Virus record (IMG/VR): IMGVR_UViG_3300000929_000461
Coordinates: 1-29,162 of that record
DNA from: a virus
Strand: one strand, 5' to 3'
DNA length: 29,162 bases
Position numbers and translations under genes: made by a program. The notes under the pieces are model-generated. The model did not search any database, had not been told where the DNA came from, and was given only the letters and a program-made list of their open reading frames with translations. Positions within the stretch are counted from its first letter, which is position 1; every line of letters begins with the position of its first letter. Shown here one piece after another: positions 23,084 to 29,162 of the stretch.

Positions 23084-24670
23084 ATGGCAACAAAGCAATT
23101 TTACCACAATATTGACCTCGTAAAAGTAGGTCAGTTACTCGACGCACGAATCAAGAACGTCACCTCTGCCGAGAAATCAACTCTTGCTGCACAACTCGGT
23201 AGCGGAAACAAAGGTTTAGTCATTTATGACACAGACCTTTCGGAAATGGCGATCTGGGATGGCGTAACATTCCGTCAGGTATCTTCTGATATCACTGGCG
23301 ACGTTATCTTCCGTGGCGTTATTAATCCAACCAACGCAGATACTGGTTCTGTTGAAGCAGTAAATGGTAACCAGTACGTTGCTGATACAGCAGGTACGTT
23401 GGCGAAGACTGGCGTAACTTTCTCACCTTCTGCGGAAGTAGAAGTTGGCGATATCGTACTCTTCACAGGTACAACAACTGCTACAATCCTGCAGCGCAAC
23501 GTTGACTACGCAACTGCAACTGTTGCTGGTATCGTTGAACTCGCTACACAAGCAGAAGTTGATGCCGGTACTGATGTTGATCGCGTAATCACGCCAGCAA
23601 CATTGGCAGGTTCGCAACTCGCTTCTGACGTCGCAACCAATGCTACTGACATCGCTGCTGCTGAAGCAAAGATTGGTCAGGACTCTCCAAATGGTTCTTA
23701 CCTCACACTAGACACTACATCACAGACTGTTATCGCGGCAATTAACGAAGTAAATGCTGCACAATTAGCAGATTCTGACAGAGTAGCAGGTAACGACTCT
23801 GACATCGCTGCACTTCAAGGACGCGCTACTGTAATCGAAAGTCGTTTAGACGGTCACGATTCAGATATCTCTGATCTTGTAGCAGTCGATACAGCACAAA
23901 CTTCACGTCTCGACTCAGCGGACACCCGTTTTGTTGCAGTAGAAGGTCGTGTAACACAGAACGAAGCAGACATTGCTGCGCTTCAAGGTGCTGACTCAGA
24001 CCTCGACGCACGTTTGGATGTTGCAGAAGCACGTCTTGACTCAGCGGACACGCGTTTCGTATCTCTAGAAGGTCGCGTATCTACTACTGAATCTCGTCTT
24101 GATTCAGCAGACACGCGTTTCGTCGCTGCAGAAACCCGTATCACCCAGAACGAATCAGACATTGCTGCTCTTCAGGGCGCTGATTCAGACTTCGGTGATC
24201 GTTTAGATTCAGCAGATACACGTATGGTGGCAATCGAGACTCGTCTCACTGGTCACGATACTGATATCTCTGCTCTGCAAGGTGTCGATTCAGATATTAA
24301 AGCATTCGTTGGTTTCGGCGAAACTCTTGATACATCTGCTTCAACTCTTGTTTCTGCAATCAACGAACTCCACGGTGAGATTAATGACAATGATTCGGAC
24401 ATCGCTTCACTACAAGGTCGTGTAGGTGATCTTGAAGCACGCGATAATGTCAAGGTCCACACTGATCAAAGTGTTTCGATTCTTGCTAACACTCCAAAGA
24501 CTGTTAACCACGCACTGGCACTTGCTAACGCGACTGGTTTCGTCATTAACGTGATGGATTCAGACGGTTCACAGATCTCTGTAGACGTTGACGCAGTAGA
24601 TGCGAACAACCTTACTTTGACTTCACTGGTCGGTTTGACTGGCGTTAAAGTTACAGTAATGGGTGTATAA
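23084..24670 (+). CDS. Coiled-coil repeat fibre protein
   Basis: 528 residues; GGGAGA precedes the ATG. Residues ~1-140 are a head domain (LLDARIKNVTSAEKSTLAAQ, GLVIYDTD). Residues ~145-180 carry VAGIVELATQAEVDAGTD and ITPATLA, a known phage fibre motif. Residues ~240-404 are a long repeat of LDSADTRFVA.E.R.(T/S) and IAALQGADSD units, with hydrophobic residues every three to four positions, as in trimeric coiled coils such as T4 fibritin. The C-terminal ~40 residues match the end of the preceding protein. By my reading 21 or more of 23 arginine codons are CGN, like the capsid gene and unlike the fibre genes, suggesting high expression. It ends at a strong terminator. A head or neck fibre or decoration is plausible; not proven. 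Confidence 0.82.
   Translation: MATKQFYHNIDLVKVGQLLDARIKNVTSAEKSTLAAQLGSGNKGLVIYDTDLSEMAIWDGVTFRQVSSDITGDVIFRGVINPTNADTGSVEAVNGNQYVADTAGTLAKTGVTFSPSAEVEVGDIVLFTGTTTATILQRNVDYATATVAGIVELATQAEVDAGTDVDRVITPATLAGSQLASDVATNATDIAAAEAKIGQDSPNGSYLTLDTTSQTVIAAINEVNAAQLADSDRVAGNDSDIAALQGRATVIESRLDGHDSDISDLVAVDTAQTSRLDSADTRFVAVEGRVTQNEADIAALQGADSDLDARLDVAEARLDSADTRFVSLEGRVSTTESRLDSADTRFVAAETRITQNESDIAALQGADSDFGDRLDSADTRMVAIETRLTGHDTDISALQGVDSDIKAFVGFGETLDTSASTLVSAINELHGEINDNDSDIASLQGRVGDLEARDNVKVHTDQSVSILANTPKTVNHALALANATGFVINVMDSDGSQISVDVDAVDANNLTLTSLVGLTGVKVTVMGV
23801..24297 (+). repeat. Coiled-coil-encoding sequence repeats
   Basis: The unit (C/T)GACTCAGCGGACACxCG or close variants recurs at about 23909, 24034, 24098 and 24204, encoding LDSADTR each time. 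The alternating unit GACATyGCTGCxCTTCA (DIAALQG) recurs at about 23801, 23968 and 24157. Copies are partly identical in DNA, so the array could expand or contract. Confidence 0.82.
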
Positions 24671-24704
24671 TATAGATTAATTTCTATACTATATAATGTA
24701 AGAG

Positions 24705-24732
24705 GGGAGGACTTCGGTCCTCCCTTTTTTTT
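24705..24732 (+). terminator. Rho-independent terminator with UUCG tetraloop
   Basis: Perfect 8-bp stem GGGAGGAC (24705-24712) with GTCCTCCC (24717-24724) around a TTCG loop, followed by eight T. A C(UUCG)G loop is exceptionally stable. It ends the gp20-to-coiled-coil transcription unit. Confidence 0.95.
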
Positions 24733-24759
24733 GTTTACTAAAAACTGAGGGTAATGAAA

Positions 24760-25173
24760 ATGAGTTTTGATTGGAATAAACCAACTTCTCAAATGCTGGG
24801 AAGATGGCAACCATGGCACGATGGACACTCCGCACTCTTTAAGCGGTCGTTTGCTGAAACTGGGCAAGTCGTAATTATGATTCGTGACGTTGGTGGAATA
24901 GTCGGCAGTGACGCTAGTGGCGGTCGAACCGAAGCGCAGGATGACAATCCATTCGACTTCGAAGTTGTAAAACAAAACATTGTTGATGGTCTTTCGAAAG
25001 AAGGGTTTCAAAACGAAAGGGACTATATTATTATGCTCGTCCCAAATATCGTTGATATTAGTTATGGTCGGGGCGTCGGATACACCTTTACAGAGCACGA
25101 TCTCGGAAAAGAAATTCATGATATCAGCGCAACAAAAATTAGAGCGAAATTAAGAGAAGAAGGCAAACTTTAA
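24760..25173 (+). CDS. Nucleotidyltransferase-like protein (HxGH superfamily)
   Basis: 137 residues from ATG 24760, chosen because TGAGGG lies eight bases upstream; an ATG two codons earlier (24754) is too close to it. Residues 14-23 read GRWQPWHDGH, the GRFQPxHxGH nucleotide-binding motif. Residues 122-128 read ISATKIR, the matching ISxTxIR motif near the C-terminus. Together they place it in the cytidylyltransferase/NMN-adenylyltransferase-type superfamily, whose members join a nucleotide to a small phosphorylated substrate and release pyrophosphate. The middle contains IMIRDVGG and IIMLVPNIVDI, Rossmann-like strands. The substrate (NMN, phosphopantetheine, sugar or polyol phosphate) cannot be told from sequence. 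It is a soluble enzyme set among head genes, directly after a terminator, so its transcription probably depends on read-through or an unseen promoter. Confidence 0.85.
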   Translation: MSFDWNKPTSQMLGRWQPWHDGHSALFKRSFAETGQVVIMIRDVGGIVGSDASGGRTEAQDDNPFDFEVVKQNIVDGLSKEGFQNERDYIIMLVPNIVDISYGRGVGYTFTEHDLGKEIHDISATKIRAKLREEGKL

Positions 25174-25184
25174 AGGATTATATT

Positions 25185-25391
25185 ATGGCGGATAAAGTTT
25201 TTGCGGGATTACAACTTCCCAATTTAGACGGCGCAGTTGCTAGGGAAGCAGATGCTGGATTTGTTAGAATTTTCTTCTATGACGGCAAATTATATTGTCG
25301 CGACGATCAAGGGGAAATCTTCGAACTAGCGAAGGGCAAGAAAAAGAAAATAGAAGATTTAGTCGACGATGATGACGACGGAGGTGATTAA
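25185..25391 (+). CDS. Small acidic-tailed protein of unknown function
   Basis: 68 residues; AAAGGA precedes the ATG by 8 bases, 11 bases after the enzyme gene. Residues ~1-45 look like a small beta-domain (VFAGLQLPNL, then VRIFFYDGKLYC). A basic patch GKKKKIEDL follows, and the chain ends in a run of Asp (VDDDDDGGD). Cyanophage-like short proteins next to gp67 have this general form, but I cannot name a family. The opposing basic and acidic ends and the position next to the prohead core genes suggest an internal head or core-associated protein; this is inference. Confidence 0.7.
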   Translation: MADKVFAGLQLPNLDGAVAREADAGFVRIFFYDGKLYCRDDQGEIFELAKGKKKKIEDLVDDDDDGGD

Positions 25392-25446
25392 TAACGCACC
25401 TATATAGAACTGTGGTATTTTTATTATTTTCATTTTGGAGATTATT

Positions 25447-25749
25447 ATGGAAAATCAAGAAGTAGAAACTGTTGTTGCGGAAGTAGAAGCAGCACCAATC
25501 GAAAACAACAATCCTATTGCGGATCTTTTAAAGTCAATCGAAGGCGAAGATTTCAATACGGCAGAAACTCAATTCAACGACCTAATCGGCGACCGACTTC
25601 AAGACACCTTGGATCAAGCAAAGGTTCGTATTGCCAGTTCCATCTATAACGGCGAAGAACCAGAGCAAGAAGAAAGCGAAGAAGATCTTGATATCGACGC
25701 TGAATTAGAAGTTGAAATTGAAGACGAAGACTTGGAAAACGCGGAATAA
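25447..25749 (+). CDS. 67: Prohead core protein, gp67-like
   Basis: 100 residues from ATG 25447. GGAG sits six bases upstream and decides this start over an in-frame TTG at 25435. The layout fits T4 gp67: a short amphipathic N-terminal half (NPIADLLKSIEGEDF, then FNDLIGDRLQDTLDQAK), the phrase YNGEEPEQEE aligning with T4 IEGEEPEDED, and a strongly acidic C-terminus (EVEIEDEDLENAE). gp67 is an internal prohead core component needed for correct head shape and is cleaved by gp21 in T4. Gene order (before gp21) agrees. Confidence 0.8.
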   Translation: MENQEVETVVAEVEAAPIENNNPIADLLKSIEGEDFNTAETQFNDLIGDRLQDTLDQAKVRIASSIYNGEEPEQEESEEDLDIDAELEVEIEDEDLENAE

Positions 25750-25778
25750 TAGTATCAGATTCTTAAAATATTTTTTCG

Positions 25779-25786
25779 TATAAATA
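25779..25786 (+). promoter_or_regulatory. T4-type late promoter (TATAAATA) before gp68-like/gp21
   Basis: Exact octamer in the 67-base gap after gp67, about 30 bases before the ATG at 25817. It would drive the gp68-like, gp21, gp22 and gp23 cassette. Confidence 0.75.
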
Positions 25787-25816
25787 ATTCCATATATCTG
25801 TAAAGCGGTTGTTTTA

Positions 25817-26032
25817 ATGATTAATTTTAAATCTCTTAGAGAAAAAAAGATGAAGGGAATGCCTCCTGGAGAACATGTGTTCGACAAGAAAGTTGGCGGC
25901 GTTTCAGTTATGATTCACAAAGAGAAGAATCAGTTTGTTGTCTATATCGACAACGAAAAACTCGATTCATTTAAAACAAAATCTGCCGCTCAGAAATTCG
26001 GAATTGAATTTGCAAAAGAGTATAAGAAATGA
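25817..26032 (+). CDS. Small prohead core protein at the gp68 position
   Basis: 71 residues. The N-terminus is basic (MINFKSLREKKMKGMPPGE), then VFDKKVGGVSVMIHKEKNQ, VVYIDNEKLDSFK and a C-terminal helix (AAQKFGIEFAKEY), a compact alpha/beta fold. Its stop overlaps the gp21 ATG (ATGA), indicating coupled translation with the protease. In T4 this slot is held by gp68 (141 residues), a minor core protein; this one is half the length and I see no clear alignment, so the equivalence rests on position and on memory of short gp68-labelled proteins in marine relatives. The ribosome site is weak (AAGCGG). An alternative ATG at 25850 is possible. Confidence 0.72.
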   Translation: MINFKSLREKKMKGMPPGEHVFDKKVGGVSVMIHKEKNQFVVYIDNEKLDSFKTKSAAQKFGIEFAKEYKK

Positions 26033-26694
26033 AACTAATCGCAGAATATCAAGAAAACGATCTTCAATGCATCGTTGAGAAGAAAGAGAACGGCGAGAAG
26101 TCTTTCGTAATCGAAGGCATTTTCGCTCAAGCAGATCAAAAGAATAGAAATGGTCGCATTTATCCTAAAGCAATTATGGAAAGTGCGGTCAACAAATACG
26201 TCGAGGATCAAGTCAGTAAGAAGCGTGCGGTCGGTGAGTTAAATCACCCTGAAGGACCAACCGTGAACCTCGACAAAGTTTCTCATCTCATCACTGACCT
26301 TAAATTTGAAGGCAATGATGTGATAGGAAAGGCACAAATATTGGATACGCCGATGGGTCAAATTGTGAAAGGTCTCTTGGAAGGTGGTGTTCAACTAGGA
26401 GTGTCAACTCGTGGTATGGGTAGTCTTGAGCAGAGGAATGGCACAATGTATGTAAAGGATGATTTCATCCTGAATACTGTAGACATTGTCCAAGATCCAT
26501 CAGCACCGGCAGCTTTCGTAAACGGAATCATGGAAGGTGTTGAGTGGGTATGGAACAATGGTGTTATTCAACCTCAAGTAATTGAACAAATGGAGACAGA
26601 AATTAAAACCGCTCCGAAAAAGCATCTCTATGAGACGTCGATTCGCGAGTACAAGAATTTCCTCTCGTTGCTCAAATCTAATTTTAAGGAGTAA
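26029..26694 (+). CDS. 21: Prohead core serine protease, gp21-like
   Basis: 221 residues, starting in an ATGA overlap with the previous stop. Family signatures: FAQADQKNRNGRIYP near residue 32, then catalytic His73 in GELNHPEG, catalytic Ser126 in LGVSTRGMG, and the acidic region VDIVQDPSAP (D152/D156) expected to complete the active site. This is the herpesvirus assemblin-like fold of T4 gp21 (212 residues). It is activated inside the prohead, cleaves core proteins and the gp23 N-terminus after L/I-x-E, and then destroys itself. All key residues are present. It is followed after five bases by gp22. Confidence 0.95.
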   Translation: MKLIAEYQENDLQCIVEKKENGEKSFVIEGIFAQADQKNRNGRIYPKAIMESAVNKYVEDQVSKKRAVGELNHPEGPTVNLDKVSHLITDLKFEGNDVIGKAQILDTPMGQIVKGLLEGGVQLGVSTRGMGSLEQRNGTMYVKDDFILNTVDIVQDPSAPAAFVNGIMEGVEWVWNNGVIQPQVIEQMETEIKTAPKKHLYETSIREYKNFLSLLKSNFKE

Positions 26695-26699
26695 AACAT

Positions 26700-27749
26700 A
26701 TGTCCGAAATGCACACAAATGTTGAGCTTCCTGTCGAGGAGAACAATCAAATCGAGGAAGCAAGTGCTCAGAAAATGCCAGTAGGTACTGAGGCAGATTC
26801 TATCGCGTCTGTAGATAAAACTGACGATTCTGTGAAGAAAGCGCCTTCACGTAAAGGTGAAAATTCTAAACAGGATCCGATGCCGAAAACAAAAGCAGGA
26901 ATGATCAACGCAATGTACGCCAAACTTTCTGGTATGAAAAAAGACCAGTTATCTGCGGCATACGCTAAAATGTCTGAAGAACTCGATCTAGAAGAAATGG
27001 ATACTGAGGTAGTTGAACTGCCTGAGACATCATATGACTTCTCTGATGATTTGGAAGCACTCGTTGAGTCTGAAGCAACTTTGTCTGATGAATTTAAAGC
27101 GAAAACTGCTGTTATTTTCGAAACCGCTATTCGTTCCAAAATCTCTGAGCAAGTAGAGCGTTTGGAAGATGAATATCAATCACGCCTAGAAGAAGAACTC
27201 GAAACATCGCGTTCCGATCTAGTCGAAAAGGTTGATTCTTACCTAAACTATGTTGTTGAAAACTGGATGACTGAGAACCAACTCGCTGTAGAGAATGGTC
27301 TTCGTACAGAAATCGCAGAAAACTTTATGGATAATCTGCGCGGTCTGTTCGTCGAATCTTACATCGAAGTTCCAGAATCTAAAGTAAACCTAGTTGATGA
27401 ACTGGCAGAGCAAGTTGAAGATCTCGAAGAGAAACTCAACGAGCGTACTGCTGAAGTTCTAGAAGTTAATGAATCACTTGAAATGTTCCAGCGTCAAGAA
27501 ATTATCCGTGAAGCATCACGCGATCTCGCTGAAACACAAGTAGAAAAACTCGCTTCTTTGGTAGAGGGACTCGACTTTGAAGACGGTGAATCTTTCGCGA
27601 CTAAAGTTCGCACTGTGAAAGAATCATACTTCAAGAAAGAAGTCGCGCAAACTGAAGAAATCCAAGAAGATTGGGATGCCGAGCAAACTGAAGAAACAAA
27701 CTCAGTAATGTCTCAGTACCTGACAGCAATCAAGAAAACATCCAAGTAA
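26700..27749 (+). CDS. 22: Prohead scaffold protein, gp22-like
   Basis: 349 residues; AAGGAG precedes the ATG. It is highly charged and almost wholly helical. Residues ~45-100 form a basic, Lys-rich region (KAPSRKGENSK, KTKAGMINAMYAKLSGMKK). A long coiled-coil-like body follows: LSDEFKAKTAVIFETAI, YVVENWMTENQLAVENGL, and VDELAEQVEDLEEKLNERT. It matches the T4 gp22 pattern but is longer (T4 gp22 has 269 residues), mostly through the N-terminal extension. It forms the internal scaffold on which gp23 assembles and is then degraded by gp21; many L-x-E/I-x-E sites are visible. It lies 15 bases before gp23. Confidence 0.92.
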   Translation: MSEMHTNVELPVEENNQIEEASAQKMPVGTEADSIASVDKTDDSVKKAPSRKGENSKQDPMPKTKAGMINAMYAKLSGMKKDQLSAAYAKMSEELDLEEMDTEVVELPETSYDFSDDLEALVESEATLSDEFKAKTAVIFETAIRSKISEQVERLEDEYQSRLEEELETSRSDLVEKVDSYLNYVVENWMTENQLAVENGLRTEIAENFMDNLRGLFVESYIEVPESKVNLVDELAEQVEDLEEKLNERTAEVLEVNESLEMFQRQEIIREASRDLAETQVEKLASLVEGLDFEDGESFATKVRTVKESYFKKEVAQTEEIQEDWDAEQTEETNSVMSQYLTAIKKTSK

Positions 27750-27764
27750 TTAGGAGTATCTAAA

Positions 27765-29099
27765 ATGACAGTATCTTACGATAAGTTGGTTGAGAAGTGG
27801 GAACCAGTTCTTAACGAAAATAGCGCTGGCGAGATCAAAGATTCTCACCGTCGTGCGGTAACAGCAGCAATTCTTGAGAACCAAGAAATTGCATTCCGCG
27901 AAGAAGCGCAACTCAACGAAGTAGCATCAAACTCAAACGCATCTGTAACAGGTGGTCCAGGTGGAGCAAACTGGAATCCAGTATTGATCGCACTTGTACG
28001 TCGTGCAATGCCAAACCTTATGGCATACGATCTGTGTGGCGTTCAACCAATGACTGGTCCAACTGGTCTTATCTTTGCAATGAAGTCAAAGTACAAGACT
28101 ACACGCGCTGGCGCTACTGCTGGTGACGAAGCATTGTTCAACGAAGCAGTAACTGGTTTCTCTGGTGATTCATCTGCAACTCAAGGCGCTGGTACATCCG
28201 GTCTTGAAGGTGTAACTGACGCGACTCCAGATTCATCAATCGCTGACGAAGCAAACACTTCAGCATTCGGTGGCGCTATGCCAACTGCTGACGCTGAAGC
28301 ACTCGGTTCAACCGGTTCTGCTTTCGCAGAGATGGGTTTCTCAATCGAGAAAGCAACAGTAACTGCTAAGTCACGTGCGTTGAAAGCAGAGTACACTCTT
28401 GAACTCGCTCAAGACCTCAAAGCAATCCACGGTCTGGACGCTGAGACTGAGTTGGCAAACATCTTGTCAACTGAGATCCTCGCGGAAATCAACCGTGAAG
28501 TCGTTCGTACAATCAACTCTCAGGCGATTGTCGGCGCACTTCAAGACGGTATCCAAACTAAGGGTATCTTCGATCTTTCAACTGATGCCGACGGTCGTTG
28601 GTCAGTAGAAAAGTTCAAGGGTCTGGTTGTACAGTTGGAGCGTGAAGCAAACGTAATCGCGAAGCAAACACGTCGCGGTAAGGGTAACTTCATGGTATGT
28701 TCATCTGACGTCGCTACAGCACTGGTTGCTGCTGGCATGTTGGACTACACTCCATCACTCTCAACTACTCTAGCAGTAGACGATACAGGCAGCACTTTCG
28801 CTGGTGTATTGAATGGTCGTATGCGCGTATACATCGATCCATACGCAACTGGCGATTACGTCACAGTCGGATACAAGGGTACTAACCCATATGACGCAGG
28901 TATCTTCTACTGCCCATACGTCCCACTGCAGATGGTCCGCGCTGTCGGCGAGAACGATTTCCAACCACGTATCGGGTTCAAGACTCGTTATGGTATGGTA
29001 TCTAACCCGTTCGTTGGGTCAACGCCTGCTGACGGTCTTGCTGCTGCACGTACTAACCAGTACTACCGCATCTTCCGCGTCGACAATATCCTCGCGTAA
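27765..29099 (+). CDS. 23: Major capsid protein, gp23-like
   Basis: 444 residues; AGGAG precedes the ATG. Residues 1-52 form the pro-segment, and QLNE|VASN (after Glu52) is the best candidate gp21 cleavage site. The mature start leads to the conserved blocks WNPVLIALVRRAMPNLMAYD (residues ~66-85), CGVQPMTGPTGLIFAM, KSRALKAEYTLELAQDLKA, ETELANILSTEILAEINREV and, near the end, GFKTRYGMVSNPF. The fold is HK97-type. Mature hexamers form the head shell. T4 gp23 has 521 residues; the shorter length suggests a smaller insertion domain. Arginine is encoded only by CGT/CGC by my reading, typical of a very highly expressed gene. The gene ends at two hairpin terminators. Confidence 0.97.
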   Translation: MTVSYDKLVEKWEPVLNENSAGEIKDSHRRAVTAAILENQEIAFREEAQLNEVASNSNASVTGGPGGANWNPVLIALVRRAMPNLMAYDLCGVQPMTGPTGLIFAMKSKYKTTRAGATAGDEALFNEAVTGFSGDSSATQGAGTSGLEGVTDATPDSSIADEANTSAFGGAMPTADAEALGSTGSAFAEMGFSIEKATVTAKSRALKAEYTLELAQDLKAIHGLDAETELANILSTEILAEINREVVRTINSQAIVGALQDGIQTKGIFDLSTDADGRWSVEKFKGLVVQLEREANVIAKQTRRGKGNFMVCSSDVATALVAAGMLDYTPSLSTTLAVDDTGSTFAGVLNGRMRVYIDPYATGDYVTVGYKGTNPYDAGIFYCPYVPLQMVRAVGENDFQPRIGFKTRYGMVSNPFVGSTPADGLAAARTNQYYRIFRVDNILA

Positions 29100-29116
29100 T
29101 CGGTATAAAAATAAGA

Positions 29117-29139
29117 ATCCCCACAAGGGATCGTTTTTT
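29117..29139 (+). terminator. Weak first terminator hairpin after gp23
   Basis: A 5-bp stem ATCCC (29117-29121) with GGGAT (29127-29131), loop CACAA, followed by CG and six T. It is weaker than the next hairpin and precedes it directly, giving a tandem arrangement. Confidence 0.5.
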
Positions 29140-29162
29140 GGGAGACTTCGGTCTCCCTTTTT
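29140..29162 (+). terminator. Strong UUCG-loop terminator after gp23
   Basis: Perfect stem GGGAGAC (29140-29146) with GTCTCCC (29151-29157) around TTCG, followed by T up to the window end. It has the same GACTTCGGTC core as the terminator at 24705-24732. Confidence 0.93.

Noticed and set aside
23801-24297. CRISPR-like array
   Set aside because: The repeats are in-frame coiled-coil codons without spacers of fixed length.
24671-24688. TATAGA-TTAATT-TCTATA hairpin after the coiled-coil gene
   Set aside because: An AT-only 6-bp stem without a T-run; the true terminator follows 17 bases later.
24466-25119. 217-codon open frame on the minus strand
   Set aside because: It runs across a strong + strand terminator and opposite a gene with two intact enzyme motifs, has no ribosome site, and its protein is not family-like.
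26768-27139. 123-codon minus-strand open frame inside gp22
   Set aside because: Antisense to a well-supported scaffold gene; Ser-rich low-complexity translation is the mirror of Glu codons.

Overview
This window is part of the genome of a T4-like tailed phage (contractile-tail myovirus), probably from the marine branch. The basis is the recognisable T4 late-gene order in the right half: small terminase gp16, large terminase gp17, sheath gp18, tube gp19, portal gp20, prohead core gp67, a small gp68-position gene, prohead protease gp21, scaffold gp22 and major capsid gp23. Exact copies of the T4 late-promoter octamer TATAAATA also lie upstream of several genes. The fibre modules and the cupin resemble proteins I remember from marine T4-like phages such as cyanophages. 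That memory is the only basis for 'marine'; no host can be read from the DNA. I saw no tRNA, CRISPR array, insertion sequence or integrase. Every gene is on the + strand except one small secreted-protein gene at 6140-6466.

Layout. (1) 1-6091 is a run of adhesion or fibre genes: the tail end of one gene, a short fibre protein with a shared C-terminal cap, a 360-aa protein with an Ig/PKD-like segment, and a 1273-aa protein with an Asp-box and a lectin-like C-terminal segment. It ends at a bidirectional terminator shared with the convergent minus-strand gene. (2) 6545-13943 is a second fibre operon behind an exact late promoter. Its three genes are joined by one-base TAATG overlaps, and all three contain internally repeated modules. 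The last carries seven Ig/Calx-beta-like domains arranged (A-A-B)(A-A-B)-A. (3) 13974-16282 holds a small metal-binding-type cupin that overlaps gp16, followed by gp17. (4) 16308-18575 holds a late promoter, gp18, gp19 and a terminator. (5) 18650-24732 holds gp20 followed by three extra virion-like genes: a collagen-like fibre, a small fibre protein and a coiled-coil repeat protein. A strong UUCG terminator closes this block. (6) 24760-25391 holds a nucleotidyltransferase-like enzyme and a small acidic-tailed protein. (7) 25447-29162 is the head-assembly cassette gp67, gp68-like, gp21, gp22, gp23, ending in two tandem hairpin terminators.

How the genes work together. gp67, gp68-like and gp22 would form the prohead core on which gp23 assembles around the gp20 portal. 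gp21 would then cleave the core and the gp23 pro-segment. gp16 and gp17 package DNA through gp20, and gp18 and gp19 form the sheath and tube. The fibre genes on the left, and probably the collagen-like and coiled-coil genes, form host-recognition or decoration appendages. The most unusual parts are the roughly 5 kb accessory block between gp20 and gp67, the lone antisense secreted protein, and the domain-shuffled adhesin genes. Arginine codon choice separates abundant capsid-type proteins (CGT/CGC) from fibre proteins (AGA), and it changes inside the collagen-like gene.
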